Shown here: positions 35,185 to 46,100 of the stretch, piece after piece | Layout of the letters: every line of letters begins with the position of its first letter | Numbering within the stretch: the stretch's first letter is position 1 | Assembly: GCA_037133475.1 (NCBI GenBank) | Contig: JBAXOB010000001.1 | Coordinates: 124,001 to 188,000, forward strand | DNA from: CAIVAT01 sp037133475 | GTDB taxonomy: Bacteria > Bacteroidota > Bacteroidia > Bacteroidales > FEN-979 | DNA: 64,000 bases | Direction: 5' to 3' | Program-made: the position numbers and the translations under genes | The notes under the pieces: generated by a model | Database searches by the model: none | Told to the model about the DNA's origin: nothing | What the model saw: the letters and a program-made list of their open reading frames with translations, nothing else

Positions 35185-36780
35185 ATGGTAGTGTTACAGC
35201 CGTACCACGGGCTCAGGCGTTTCATCCGGGCCCAGAACGCCACGTTCGATGAACGCAGTCCGGCCTATCGCTGGTGGCTGCTGGCCAACGTGATGATCGG
35301 CACCTTTATGGCCGTGCTCGACGCCACCATCGTGAATGTAGGGCTGCCCAAGATCATGGCCTCCTTCGGTGTGGGGATCGACAAGATCGAATGGGTGCTT
35401 ACCGCTTACATGCTGGCATTGGCCGTGATGCTTCCCACCTCGGGATGGATGGCCGACCGTTTTGGCTATAAGCGCGTCTACTTCCTGGGACTCTTTCTCT
35501 TTACCCTGGGATCGTTCATGTGCGGCTACTCCTCCTCGGAGGACATGCTGATTTTCGCCAGGGTCATCCAGGGGCTGGGGGCAGGCGCCCTTATGCCGGT
35601 CGGGATGGCCATCATCACGCGCGAATTCCCTCCCGAACAACGTACCCTCGCACTTGGCTTCTGGTCGATCGCCTCGGCCGCCTCGGTCTCGTTCGGCCCG
35701 CTCATCGGAGGTTACCTGGTCGATAATTTCAGCTGGCCGCTGATCTTCGATGTCAATGTCCCCATCGGCATTGCCGGGATGCTCGCCACGGCCATCATCC
35801 AGAAAGAATACAGGAGTCCGCGGAAACGAAAGTTCGACCCCGTGGGATTCATCTCGGTGAGCATCTTCCTGCCTGTACTGCTTTATGCCCTTACCGAAGG
35901 CAATGCCGCCAGCAACTCCGGGGGATGGAACTCCCCGGTGATCCTGGCCTGTTTCGGCATTGCCGCCATTTCGCTGACCTTGTTCCTGGTCACGGAACTG
36001 ACCATCAAAGAGCCCCTGATTGAACTAAGCCTGTTCAGGGGGTACAACTTTACCGTAAGCAACCTGGTGATCTTCATCTTCGGCATCGGCATGTTCGGCA
36101 GCACCTTCCTGCTCCCGCTCTACCTGCAGAATGCCCTGGGCTATACCGCCATCCAGGCCGGTTCGGTATTCCTCCCTGTCGGGATCATCCAGGGGATTAT
36201 TGCACCCGCCACGGGGATCTTCTCAACAAAGATGAATCCCAGGATACCGATCATCATCGGCGTATTCCTGCTGGCCTTCAGCTTTTACCTCAACAGCAAG
36301 CTCTCTTACATGACCGAGCATTCCTTTATCATGCTGTCGCTGTACCTGCGCGGACTGGCGATGGGGATGATGTTCAGCCCCCTTACCGCCCTTGCCACCA
36401 TCGGGATCCCCAAAGAAAAAATGGGCCAGGCATCGGGACTGATCAATGTCCTGCGACAGATCGGAGGAAGTTTCGGCGTGGCCCTGTTATCGACCCTGCT
36501 CACGACACGTGTCATCTTCCATTCCCAGGTCTTTGGCGAATCGCTTGACCAGAATTCACCGGCCTTTAAAGGGGTCATGACCAACATCAGCCACTTCATC
36601 GTTCATAACACCGGCAGTACCCTGGCCAGCGCGTCACAGCAGGGCAGCTACCTGCTGATGTCGCACCTCAACCGGCAGGCTTTTGTCCAGGCCATCAGCG
36701 ACGATTTCCTGATTGCCACGGTATTTACCCTGGTAAGTGCCATACCTGTTTTTTTCCTCAGAGTTAAAAAGAACAATTAA
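35185..36780 (+). CDS. EmrB-type MFS multidrug transporter (DHA2, 14 TM)
   Basis: 531 residues. DHA2-family hallmarks: FMAVLDATIVNVGLPKIMASFG (motif D1-like), YMLALAVMLPTSGWMADRFGYKRVY (motif A), FARVIQGLGAGALMPVGMAI (motif B) and FGPLIGGYLVDNFSWPLIFDVNVPIG (motif C). About fourteen hydrophobic helices. It is a proton-driven drug exporter working with the EmrA-like protein and TolC on either side. The first 27 residues form a hydrophilic N-terminal extension. Confidence 0.93.
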   Translation: MVVLQPYHGLRRFIRAQNATFDERSPAYRWWLLANVMIGTFMAVLDATIVNVGLPKIMASFGVGIDKIEWVLTAYMLALAVMLPTSGWMADRFGYKRVYFLGLFLFTLGSFMCGYSSSEDMLIFARVIQGLGAGALMPVGMAIITREFPPEQRTLALGFWSIASAASVSFGPLIGGYLVDNFSWPLIFDVNVPIGIAGMLATAIIQKEYRSPRKRKFDPVGFISVSIFLPVLLYALTEGNAASNSGGWNSPVILACFGIAAISLTLFLVTELTIKEPLIELSLFRGYNFTVSNLVIFIFGIGMFGSTFLLPLYLQNALGYTAIQAGSVFLPVGIIQGIIAPATGIFSTKMNPRIPIIIGVFLLAFSFYLNSKLSYMTEHSFIMLSLYLRGLAMGMMFSPLTALATIGIPKEKMGQASGLINVLRQIGGSFGVALLSTLLTTRVIFHSQVFGESLDQNSPAFKGVMTNISHFIVHNTGSTLASASQQGSYLLMSHLNRQAFVQAISDDFLIATVFTLVSAIPVFFLRVKKNN

Positions 36781-36785
36781 GAACC

Positions 36786-38123
36786 ATGCAACTCAAGAAT
36801 GTAATCTGCTGCTTTGTTTTTGCCGCCATTGCCTGTGCGGCGTTTCAGGTATCCGGCCAGCCGCGGCAGGAGAGGACTCCTCTCGATACCAAGGATTCGC
36901 TGACCCTTTCGCAAATCCTGAACCAGGTGCTGGCTACCTATCCCAGCGTCGCCAAGGCACAGGAGGCGATCCAGGTCGCCGAAGCGGGGGTGGCGCTGGC
37001 AAAATCGGCCTGGTATCCTATGGTTTCGGCCGGCGCGGATTATACCCGCATCGGACCCGTACCCGAACTGACCATCCCAAACCTGGGCCATTTTGTAATG
37101 GCCCCCAGCAATGTCTATGATGCCACGGTCAGCGCCTATGGAAACATTTACGATTTTGACAAAACCTTGCGTAAGGTTGAGGTTGAAAAATCGAACAGGG
37201 AACTTGCTGAAAAAAACGTCGAACTTGTGCGGCAGCGGCTGACATTGCTAACCTCGGTGAGTTTTTACACCCAGATCTACCTGCAGGAGGCCATCCGGAT
37301 CAAGGAGGCCCAGATCGCCACTTTAAAGCAGCACCTTGATTTCGTGACACGGAAGGAACAAACGGGATCGGCCACCCACTACGAGATACTCTCGACACAG
37401 GTAAGGCTCACCAACGCCGAAAACCAGAAGGTCGACCTGGAGGCATCTCGCCAAACCCAGCAGGCCATGCTGAATTCGCTTCTCGGTTTGCCGGTAAGGA
37501 CAGTTATCAAAGTACAGGGAAGTTTCGTCTACACACAACCCGGGATGCACCCCGACTCGCTGATTCCCTATGCCCTCGGCCACCGCTACGAGATGGTGAT
37601 GGTTCACATGCATGAAAAACATGCCCAGCTTGAACTCCGGTCAACCAAAGCGATGAATTACCCGAGCCTGGGGGCCTTTGTCGACGGAGGGTTCAAGAAT
37701 GGCTACTTCCCCGATCTCAACAAGTTCACCCCTAACTTTGCCGCTGGCGTCGGGCTGAAGGTGCCGATTTTCGACGCGACGCGCAGGCGCAGCTCGATGA
37801 GGATTGCCGCTTCGCAGATCAGTATGGCCAGGAGCGACATCGAACAAACCTCCCGCGATATCTCCACTGAGGTGTATCAGAATGAGACCAACATGCTGGC
37901 CTCCCTGAAAAAAATCGACCAGGGCAACCTTCAGGTCAACCAGGCCCGCGAGGCCCTTGAACTGGCTGCCATCTCCTACAAGACGGGGGCCATCACCAAC
38001 CTCGACCTGCTCGATGCCGAAACCGCCCTCGAGGAGAGCCGCGTCAACCTGCTGAAAGCGCGCATCGAATATGCCATCAACGTGGTAAGGCTGAATATCT
38101 CGGTGGGAAACCCGGTGCAATAA
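36786..38123 (+). CDS. TolC-family channel of the EmrAB-type pump
   Basis: 445 residues with a signal peptide (NVICCFVFAAIACAAFQVSG). OEP repeats: LTLSQILNQVLATYPSVAKAQEAIQVAEAG, LTLLTSVSFYTQIYLQEAI, then in the second half IEQTSRDISTEVYQNETNMLA and LELAAISYKTGAITNLDLLDAETAL. It closes a complete tripartite set (6 bp after emrB-like). It is a separate gene from the TolC at 25285; the two share only family-level similarity. Confidence 0.92.
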   Translation: MQLKNVICCFVFAAIACAAFQVSGQPRQERTPLDTKDSLTLSQILNQVLATYPSVAKAQEAIQVAEAGVALAKSAWYPMVSAGADYTRIGPVPELTIPNLGHFVMAPSNVYDATVSAYGNIYDFDKTLRKVEVEKSNRELAEKNVELVRQRLTLLTSVSFYTQIYLQEAIRIKEAQIATLKQHLDFVTRKEQTGSATHYEILSTQVRLTNAENQKVDLEASRQTQQAMLNSLLGLPVRTVIKVQGSFVYTQPGMHPDSLIPYALGHRYEMVMVHMHEKHAQLELRSTKAMNYPSLGAFVDGGFKNGYFPDLNKFTPNFAAGVGLKVPIFDATRRRSSMRIAASQISMARSDIEQTSRDISTEVYQNETNMLASLKKIDQGNLQVNQAREALELAAISYKTGAITNLDLLDAETALEESRVNLLKARIEYAINVVRLNISVGNPVQ

Positions 38124-38175
38124 CCGCTGAACTCTTATTCTCCCCGCAAGGCTGGGAAATCATCTTTCCGGCGAA

Positions 38176-38207
38176 TTTGCTATATCACGGTGACTTTCCT
38201 ATATTTG
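38176..38207 (+). promoter_or_regulatory. Bacteroidota-type promoter of the unknown membrane protein
   Basis: TTTG (38176-38179), 20-bp spacer, TATATTTG (38200-38207): the best match to the Bacteroidota consensus in the window. The ATG is at 38285. Confidence 0.75.
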
Positions 38208-38284
38208 TCCTTGCGTTCCCTGCCGATCCGGCCATGATCCGTCTGCCGCCGGCATGAATATCCACCTGTAACCTATACCAGGCC

Positions 38285-39172
38285 ATGAGGAAAAGCGAAA
38301 CCATCTTCAACTACTTTTATGCAAAACTGCTTTCGGAAAAGGTAAGGGAAAAAAGCGAAGTCGTTATTATCTCCATCGCCATTGTCAGCTTTATACTGCA
38401 CCTGGCGCTCGTCACCCTTACCGGCTTCAACCTCGTCCAGCTTAACGATTATGCGGGAATTTTCCGCAACCCGATCGCTGCAATCTACACCCCCTTCTCC
38501 TTTATCCTGATTTACGAAGTCTACCTGCTGGTCTATTACCTGCCCAAATCAACCACCATCTATATCGGCAAACAATACGAGATCATCACGCTGATCGTGA
38601 TCCGCGGCATCTTCAGGGACCTGGCAAAGCTCGAATTCACCTCGAACTGGTTCGCCGTGCATAACGACCTGAAATTCACCTACGACATTATTGCAACCCT
38701 CCTGCTGTTTTTCCTGATCCTGGTCTTTTACCGGCTGAACAGCAGGAAAGAGGAGGCCAACGATCATCACCCGGTAACGATTATTAAATTCATCCGGCTG
38801 AAAAACATGATCGCGATGTGCCTGATCCCGATATTTTTGTTTTTAGCCATCCATGGCCTGACCCGCTGGATTCACGGCAACTTTTTCTCAATCAGCCAGA
38901 TGGTCGATTCCATCAAGGATATCAACGGTATCTTTTTCAACGAATTTTTTACGATCCTGATCCTCACGGATGTGCTGCTGCTGCTGATCTCCTTTTTGTA
39001 CACCGATAAATTCAGCAAAGTGATCCGCAATTCAGGATTCATCATTTCGACCATCCTGATCAAGATGTCATTCAGCGTGGAGGGAATGTTGAATACGATC
39101 CTGATCGTTGTGGCAGTCGTCTTCGGTGTGCTGATCCTGTGGATCCACAACAAGTATGACAATCTTGCCTGA
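38285..39172 (+). CDS. Polytopic inner-membrane protein, function unknown
   Basis: 295 residues, about seven hydrophobic helices (VVIISIAIVSFILHLALVTL, AAIYTPFSFILIYEVYLLVYY, ITLIVIRGIF, FTYDIIATLLLFFLILVFY, MIAMCLIPIFLFLAIHGL, FFTILILTDVLLLLISFLY, TILIVVAVVFGVLILWI) and a basic N-terminus. I do not recognise a named family or catalytic motif. It has its own strong promoter and converges with the T9SS protein gene, so it is probably monocistronic. Confidence 0.7.
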   Translation: MRKSETIFNYFYAKLLSEKVREKSEVVIISIAIVSFILHLALVTLTGFNLVQLNDYAGIFRNPIAAIYTPFSFILIYEVYLLVYYLPKSTTIYIGKQYEIITLIVIRGIFRDLAKLEFTSNWFAVHNDLKFTYDIIATLLLFFLILVFYRLNSRKEEANDHHPVTIIKFIRLKNMIAMCLIPIFLFLAIHGLTRWIHGNFFSISQMVDSIKDINGIFFNEFFTILILTDVLLLLISFLYTDKFSKVIRNSGFIISTILIKMSFSVEGMLNTILIVVAVVFGVLILWIHNKYDNLA

Positions 39173-39185
39173 CGGGAGATTCCGG

Positions 39186-40082
39186 TTAGTTGAGAATGAT
39201 TTTTCCTTCGTAGAGGATCGATCCGTAGTTAAGGATTCTGAAGAGGTAGGTCCCGTTGGCCAGCCCGTTGCGTCGAAGGGTATAGTTAACCTCTTTGCTG
39301 TTGTTACACGGGATTTCCAGGTCTGCCGCCCGGACTCCGCTCATGGAATAGAGCTCAAGGCTGCATCCTCCGAACATTTCATGATCCGATACCAGCCTGA
39401 ATTTCGTTGATTCCGTAAAAACCGACGGGTTCACGCTCACACGGAAAGCCGGTGTTTGGCTGGTTTTATCGCTTAATCCCGTTGTGGCAGAGAACTGGAT
39501 GTTCAGGATCGGGTGGAACTCCATCTGGTTCGGCGCAGCCCCGGTTTGCCCGTGCGGCACATCAACAAAAGCCACCCCGGTAATGTCAACCGCCGGGATA
39601 TTTACATTTGCCACTGCCCCCGTGCCGATATGGGCATTAACCCAGTTACGGGCAGCGATAAAATCATTCACATGAGCTGAAGTCGCGGCAACCGCGCAAA
39701 CCGGATCGGGCACTTCACCGATCATGGTTTCGCTGCCGGAAGCAAGCACCAGGTGGTAGTCATTGTCATCCTCATTCTTTTTTATGGTGATCCTGCAGGT
39801 GATGGTGTAATTCTGAAACTCGATGCCGGGCATGCGCGGTGCAGTGGTACTGGGTGTGGTGGCAATATGGATCAGGGAATCCATGGTGGTGAGCCGTGGC
39901 GTGTAATTCACCTGCGCAGCGGCAACATCCGTCAGTACTTTTACAGCCCATCTTTCAACACCTCCGCACAGCACGCTTTTGGGTTCATCCTCCCCTCCGG
40001 CTGTTTTATCACACCCTCCCCGGGCAATCAGAAAATTAGGTAACAAAAAGAACAACAACAGCGTGGTCAGAAGATGCTTCAT
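39186..40082 (-). CDS. T9SS-exported protein with a conserved domain of unknown function
   Basis: 298 residues with a signal peptide (MKHLLTTLLLFFLLPNFLIA). The core (about residues 40-200) starts CGGVERWAVKVLTD and contains DDNDYHLVLASGSETMIGEV followed by PDPVC, and HGQTGAAPNQMEFHPILNI. From memory, a core with this DDxDYHLVL...MIxEIPxP and HGQTGxAPNxxExHPxLxI wording occurs in secreted proteins of other phyla, always without assigned function; I cannot check this here. The end (YSMSGVRAADL, GLANGTYLFRILN, YEGKIILN) is a T9SS type A sorting domain, so this copy goes to the cell surface. Confidence 0.78.
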   Translation of the reverse strand: MKHLLTTLLLFFLLPNFLIARGGCDKTAGGEDEPKSVLCGGVERWAVKVLTDVAAAQVNYTPRLTTMDSLIHIATTPSTTAPRMPGIEFQNYTITCRITIKKNEDDNDYHLVLASGSETMIGEVPDPVCAVAATSAHVNDFIAARNWVNAHIGTGAVANVNIPAVDITGVAFVDVPHGQTGAAPNQMEFHPILNIQFSATTGLSDKTSQTPAFRVSVNPSVFTESTKFRLVSDHEMFGGCSLELYSMSGVRAADLEIPCNNSKEVNYTLRRNGLANGTYLFRILNYGSILYEGKIILN

Positions 40083-40140
40083 CCTGGTTCAGTTTCGGTT
40101 AGGTTTGACGACGGTAAAAGTCTGTCTCAGATTTTGCCGT

Positions 40141-40267
40141 TTTTCATTAGAATCCTGTTTCCATAATCAAGGCATATAATTTAACCACAATGTTCACAAT
40201 GATTTACACAATGTTCACAATGGCATTTATTGTGTTCATTGTGCCTTCTTTGTGTCATTGTGGTTAT
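40141..40267 (-). repeat. Dispersed intergenic palindromic repeat, copy C (inverted)
   Basis: Read on the minus strand it begins TAACCACAATGACACAAAG, contains GGCACAATG, an extra CATTGTGAACATTGTG-type unit, TAAATTATA, and ends GGAAACAGGATTCTAATGAAA. Same order as copy B, with about 20 extra bases from one more internal unit. Confidence 0.8.
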
Positions 40268-40392
40268 ATTTTTAAATGATAACAGCCTCTAAAAGAGTGC
40301 AAATGTATCATAATAACCCATACCTCCTGCAAACCTGGGAATCCGGTTCATGTCCAGGTTAATCATGGCGGCTGTTGAATTGAGAAAAACGG

Positions 40393-40400
40393 TATATTTG
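40393..40400 (+). promoter_or_regulatory. -7 promoter box for the GH3 gene
   Basis: TATATTTG, 26 bases before the ATG at 40427. A GTTG lies 16 bp upstream, shorter than ideal. Confidence 0.45.
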
Positions 40401-40426
40401 AGTAGTCAAAAAGCGACGTTCCTGTC

Positions 40427-43099
40427 ATGATGAAGCTGAAATATTTTCTGATCCCTGTTATTTATTGCCTCACCTGCAGTCATGCTCCTGCACAGCAGGC
40501 ACTTCCTTATAAGAATTCCCAGCTCCCTGTCGAAACCAGGGTAAAGGACCTGTTATCAAGAATGACCCCGGAGGAGAAGTTCTGGCAAATGTTCATGATC
40601 CCTGCCGACCCGGACCAGGGACGGGAAAAGTTCAAAAACGGCATTTTCGGCCTCCAGCTGAGTGAGCCGGGGAATTTTGATGCCGCCGGGCAGATCGTTG
40701 ACCACAGCTTTCACCTTCAGGCAAAGGAGACGGTGCGCAAGATCAACTCCCTCCAGCGCTATTTCACGGAGGAGACCCGCCTGGGAATCCCTATCATTCC
40801 TTTTGAAGAGGCGCTGCACGGACTGGTGGCGCCGGGGGCCACCTGTTTCCCCCAGGCTATCGCCCTGGCAGCCACCTGGGATACGGCGCTGGTGGGCAGG
40901 GTGGCTGCCGCCATTGCCCGGGAGACCCGGAGCCGCGGAATCCGTCAAATACTATCTCCTGTTGTAAATATTGCCAGCGACGTTCGCTGGGGCAGGGTGG
41001 AAGAGACCTACGGGGAGGATCCCTTTTTGTCGGCACAGATGGGCATCGCCTTTGTTTCGGCTTTTGAAAAAGCAGGCGTGGTGACCACCCCGAAACATTT
41101 TATCGCCAACCATGGCGACGGAGGCCGCGACAGCTACCCTGTCGATTTCAGTGAACGGGAACTGGAAGAGGTTTATCTGCCCCCCTTCCGGGCCTGCTTC
41201 GAAAAAGGGGGCTCCCGTTCGGTCATGACCTCCTACAACTCCCTTGGCGGCAGTCCGTGTACGGCCAATGACTGGCTGCTGAACCGCAAACTGAAGCAGC
41301 AGCTGCATTTCTCAGGCTTCACCATTTCCGATGCCTGCGCCGTTGGCGGGGCGAATGTGCTGCACTATACGGCCGCCGATTATGCCGGGGCTGCCGCCAA
41401 TGCCATCAACAACGGGCTGGATGTGATCCTGCAGACCGAATTTGACCACTACCGGCTTTTTATCCCTCCCTTTCTCGACGGGCGCATTTCCACCGGCACC
41501 ATCGACAGCGCCGTAGCCAGGGTGCTTAGGGTGAAGTTCTCGCTGGGGCTTTTTGACCAACCCTATACCGATGAAAAGAAGGCGGCCGCATCGGGTGCCA
41601 ACACGGCAAACCTTCAGCTGGCAAGGGAGGCAGCCCTGAAGTCGGTCGTGCTGCTGAAAAACGACCACCAGCTCCTGCCTTTGTCAAAATCAATCAGAAC
41701 CCTTGCCGTGATCGGGGTTGACGCCGTGGAGGCGCGGAGTGGCGGCTACAGCAGACCCGGCGGTGGCGGGATCAGCATCCTCGACGGAATTAAAAACAAG
41801 CTGGGTGAAAGCTGCAGGGTAACCTGGTCCCCCGGCTGCGGCCGGTCATCCCCCGAATGGACGGTTGTGCCCGATTCGGTTTTTTCAGCCGTTGTCGCAG
41901 GAAAAATCCAACCCGGCCTCTACGGGGAATATTTCAACAATCTTGACCTGGCGGGAGATCCTGTTATCACACGGGTCGACAAGTCACTGAATTTCCGCTG
42001 GACTCTCTATTCGCCCGATCCGAAGATCAGCTTCGACTTCTTCTCGGCAAGATGGACCGGGAAGCTGAAATCCCCTGTAACCGGGAACTTCAGCATTGGG
42101 ATTGACGGCAACGACGGGTACCGCCTTTATCTCGACGGGAAACTGCTGATCGACAACAGCAAACACCAGACCTATGCCACCTCGCTGGTTGAATACCATT
42201 TTGAGAAGGGCAGGGAGTATGGCATCCGCGTTGAATTTTCAGAACCGTCGGGAAGCGCCTGGATGAAACTGGTATGGAATGTCGGCATCAACAACGACTG
42301 GCAGCAAAGGATCGATGAAGCCGTGGCATCGGCAAAGAATTCCGATGCCGCCATTATGGTAGCTGGAATAACCGAAGGCGAGGGTCTCGACAGGGCATGT
42401 CTTAACCTGCCCGGGCACCAGGAGGAGATGATCCGCAGAGTTGCCGCTACCGGAAAGCCTGTGGTCGTCGTGCTGTCGGGCGGTAGCGCCATCACCATGT
42501 CGGGATGGATCGACAAGGTAAACGCCATCCTCGATGCCTGGTATCCCGGCCAGGAGGGTGGCAACGCCATCGCCGGGGTTTTGTTTGGCGATTACAACCC
42601 CGCGGGCCGCCTGCCGGTAACCTTCCCTGTTTCCGAAGGCCAGCTTCCGCTTACCTATAATCATAAGCCCACCGGCCGCAACGACGACTACGGCGACCTC
42701 ACCGGCCAGCCCCTGTTTCCCTTTGGTTTCGGGCTGAGTTATACACAGTTTGAATACCGCGACATCACCTTCAGCAGGCGGCATTTTGCAAAGGATGACT
42801 CAACGGTGGTGCGTTGCAGGGTTAAAAATACGGGAAAGGTTGAGGGAGATGAGGTGGTTCAGCTCTATATCCGTGATATCCTGGCATCGGTTGCCCGGCC
42901 GGTCAAGGAGCTGAAGGGATTTAAACGTATTCACCTGCTTCCCGGCGAAGAGCGGGAGGTTGCATTTGTCATCACCCCGGAGATGCTGAAAATGCTCGAT
43001 CAGCGGATGGAATGGGTCTTAGAGCCCGGCGATTTCAGGGTTATGTTGGGGGCCTCCTCCCGCGATATACGGCTCAGGGAGATCTTGACCGTAGAATAG
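40427..43099 (+). CDS. Exported GH3 beta-glucosidase with inserted PA14 domain
   Basis: 890 residues with a signal peptide (YFLIPVIYCLTCSHAPAQQ). GH3 N-domain: LSRMTPEEKFWQM, VNIASDVRWGRVEETYGEDP, TPKHFIANHG, and the nucleophile region GFTISDACAVGG (Asp302). The GH3 C-domain is split by a PA14 domain at about 490-620 (LYGEYFNNLDLAGDP ... IGIDGNDGYRLYLDGKLLIDN), as in many PA14-type beta-glucosidases, where it shapes substrate choice. The C-terminal Fn3-like part includes PFGFGLSYTQFEY and VARPVKELKGFKR. Expected action: removal of beta-linked terminal sugars in the periplasm. The usual SDW at the nucleophile is SDA here. The GH31 gene follows after 29 bp. Confidence 0.92.
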   Translation: MMKLKYFLIPVIYCLTCSHAPAQQALPYKNSQLPVETRVKDLLSRMTPEEKFWQMFMIPADPDQGREKFKNGIFGLQLSEPGNFDAAGQIVDHSFHLQAKETVRKINSLQRYFTEETRLGIPIIPFEEALHGLVAPGATCFPQAIALAATWDTALVGRVAAAIARETRSRGIRQILSPVVNIASDVRWGRVEETYGEDPFLSAQMGIAFVSAFEKAGVVTTPKHFIANHGDGGRDSYPVDFSERELEEVYLPPFRACFEKGGSRSVMTSYNSLGGSPCTANDWLLNRKLKQQLHFSGFTISDACAVGGANVLHYTAADYAGAAANAINNGLDVILQTEFDHYRLFIPPFLDGRISTGTIDSAVARVLRVKFSLGLFDQPYTDEKKAAASGANTANLQLAREAALKSVVLLKNDHQLLPLSKSIRTLAVIGVDAVEARSGGYSRPGGGGISILDGIKNKLGESCRVTWSPGCGRSSPEWTVVPDSVFSAVVAGKIQPGLYGEYFNNLDLAGDPVITRVDKSLNFRWTLYSPDPKISFDFFSARWTGKLKSPVTGNFSIGIDGNDGYRLYLDGKLLIDNSKHQTYATSLVEYHFEKGREYGIRVEFSEPSGSAWMKLVWNVGINNDWQQRIDEAVASAKNSDAAIMVAGITEGEGLDRACLNLPGHQEEMIRRVAATGKPVVVVLSGGSAITMSGWIDKVNAILDAWYPGQEGGNAIAGVLFGDYNPAGRLPVTFPVSEGQLPLTYNHKPTGRNDDYGDLTGQPLFPFGFGLSYTQFEYRDITFSRRHFAKDDSTVVRCRVKNTGKVEGDEVVQLYIRDILASVARPVKELKGFKRIHLLPGEEREVAFVITPEMLKMLDQRMEWVLEPGDFRVMLGASSRDIRLREILTVE

Positions 43100-43128
43100 G
43101 CAGAATCTTGTTCATTAATCTTGATACC

Positions 43129-46100
43129 ATGTACCGAATTTACCTGATGATCCTCCTGCTGGTGGTGGCAATACAGCTGCCGGCACAGAAAACCAACCCC
43201 GTTTCCTCCAGGGTTTTCTGGAAGGAGGACTTTTCGCAGGGGAAGTTGCCCGCAGGGTGGATCAGCAAAGCGGTCAATGACAGCAATATCATGTGGGAAT
43301 GCACCAACCAGCCCTTCCCGGGCTCCTATGGCCACGACCAGCAGGCGCCGCCCATCGCCTCGGAAAGCGGGGGCTTCCACATGCAGTTTGCCCCGGGAGC
43401 CAGGGTTGATAAATATTACCGCAGATGGGAAAAGAGGGGAATCTGGCCCGATGCCTGGTTTCAGACCTCGCCCGTTGACTGTTCCGGGAAAAATTCGGTC
43501 GTGTTGAAGTTCAAACAGAACTTCCTGTGGAATGACTGGGGCAAGGTCAGCAAGGATGGCGGCCTCTATGTAGGCGTTTCAAACAACGGCACTGAATGGC
43601 ATGAATATGAAGTGCGCAGGGGGATTGCCTCCGAAGGGGATTGTCCGAACCCCATGGCGGTTGAGCTGAACATCACGGCTAATGCGGCCTTTCAGAAAAC
43701 GGTATGGCTGCGTTTTTACTGGAGGGGGATCTATGCCTGGTACTGGATGGTCGACGACCTGGAACTTTCTGAAGCGCTCGATCACGACCTGCAGGCCGCG
43801 GCGCTGGTCTCGCATCCGCAGGAGGGAAATAACTTTACCACTGCGGAGGTGTTCCGGTTTAAGGTGGTAAACCTGGGATCCAAAGCCATTCAAAAACCGT
43901 TCGATTGCTGGCTTCAAACGGATAACCGCCCGCCGGTGAAGGTTACCGTGGCCTTCAGCGAAAAACATGCACTGGGCGTCATCGATACGACGGAAGTTGC
44001 CTTCCCGCCTGCCGACCTGACCGACTATGGCATCCACAGGATCCGGTTTTACACCTCCCTTCCGGACGACGACCGCCGGTCGAACGACACCCTGTCGGCC
44101 GAGCTTTTTTCAGGCGCCTACCAGTTGGGAGCCGTCACCCGGTTTTCAACATCGGGCAATACCTTCACCTTCGATTGCAACCATGCCAGGGTGCAGGTTG
44201 AATTTGGCAGGGATGATATTTTCAGGATCAGGATGGCATATGACGGACTTCTGACCAACCCGGCCGGCGACGATATCGTGATCCACCCACCTGTGGGCGA
44301 TGTTAAGGTAATATTATCAGAAACGGCAGAATACTACCTGATGTCGACAAACAGGGCCGCCCTGCGGGCCTATCGCAACCCGCTCCGGTTTGCCTTGTAT
44401 AAACCCGACAACAAAACCCTGGTTTGGGAGGAGACCAGGGGGTTGACTTACGGGAAAGAGACCGTGCAATACCTGCGCCGGGGTGAAGATGAATATTTCT
44501 ATGGCGGTGGCATGCAGAATGGCAGGTTCTCGCACAGGGACAAAACGATCAGGATGCGTATCGACTGGAACTGGGAGGATGGCGGGGCGCCCAACCCGGC
44601 TCCCTTTTACATGAGCACCAATGGATACGGGGCTTTGAGGAACACCTTCGCCCCGGGGGAGTATTCCTTTAAGGATACGCTCCGGCTGGCACATGCCGAA
44701 GCCCGTTTCGATTGCTATTATTTTGCCTGCGAATCGATGAAGGAGGTGCTGAACGCCTATACCGGCCTTACCGGGAAGCCCTTTCTGCCGCCGCGCTGGG
44801 CGCTGGGGATGGGCGATGCAAACTGTTATAACCGGGGGAATAACAAGGGAAAAAATACAACCGGGTATGCCGGTACGACGCCCGATGTGATCCCCCTGAT
44901 CGCCGACCAGTACGTGGCGCACGACATGCCACGCGGGTGGATCCTGCCCAACGACGGGTACGGGTGCGGTTATACGAAGCTCGATTCGGTGGTGACTGAA
45001 TTGCGGAAGAGAGGGTTCCATACCGGGTTGTGGACGGAGCACGGGGTGGAAAAAATTGCCCGGGAGGTGGGCCAGTATGGCAGCCGCTTGTGCAAGCTCG
45101 ACGTGGCCTGGATCGGCGAAGGTTACCGGTTTGCCATCGACGGGTGCCGGACGGCTTACGATGGAATCGAGCACAGCAGCGATGCCCGCGGCTTCGTGTG
45201 GTCGGTATGCGGATGGGCCGGGACCCAGCGCAATTCGGTGGTGTGGAGCGGCGACCAGAAGGGATCATGGGATTATATCCGCTGGCATATTCCCACCGTT
45301 TCAGGGGCTGGCCTTTCAGCATTGAATTGTGCGACCGGCGATATCGACGGCATTTTTGCCGGCAGCGACAAGACCTTTACCCGTGACCTGCAGTGGAAAT
45401 GCTTTACCCCGGTGCTGATGTCGATGTCGGGATGGGCGCCGAAAGACAAGCAGCCCTATGTTTACGGGGAACCATACACCACGATCAACCGGAAATATCT
45501 GCAGATGAAACTGCGCCTGACACCTTACATGTACTCCCTCTGCCACGAGGCATCCGTAACAGGTGTGCCGGCCGTGCGGGCCCTCGTGCTCGAGTACCCC
45601 GGCGACAGGGTGGCCCGCGGAACCGCGACCCAATATGAATTCATGCTGGGTCAGCACCTGCTCGTGGCGCCTGTTTACCGGGACGAAGAAAAGCGCGACA
45701 GTATTTATCTCCCGGCGGGCAAATGGTTCGATTACTGGGATGGAACGACTTATAACGGGAACACAACCTTGAACGGATACCCAGCACCGCTCGATAAGTT
45801 ACCACTCTTCGTAAGGGCTGGTTCGATCATCCCCCTGTACCCGCTGATGAATTATGACGGGGAACGCCCGGCCGATACCCTTACACTGGATATCTATCCC
45901 GGAAATGGCGCCACTTTCGACATGTTCGAAGATGAAGGTTCAAACCGCGATTACAGGGAGGGCAAATTTGCCGTGACAGACCTTTCGGCTGTTGCCGACC
46001 CTGCCGACCGGGTCACTGAAATCAGGATTAAGGCCGCAACAGGAGATTACAAGGGAAAACTTCAGGAAAGGGCCTACATCATAATGGTTCACACAAGGGT

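Larger units (their letters stand above)
40083..40426. other. Intergenic region with repeat copy C and the GH3 promoter
   Basis: No gene seen. The repeat occupies 40141-40267; the GH3 -7 box lies at 40393-40400. Confidence 0.5.
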
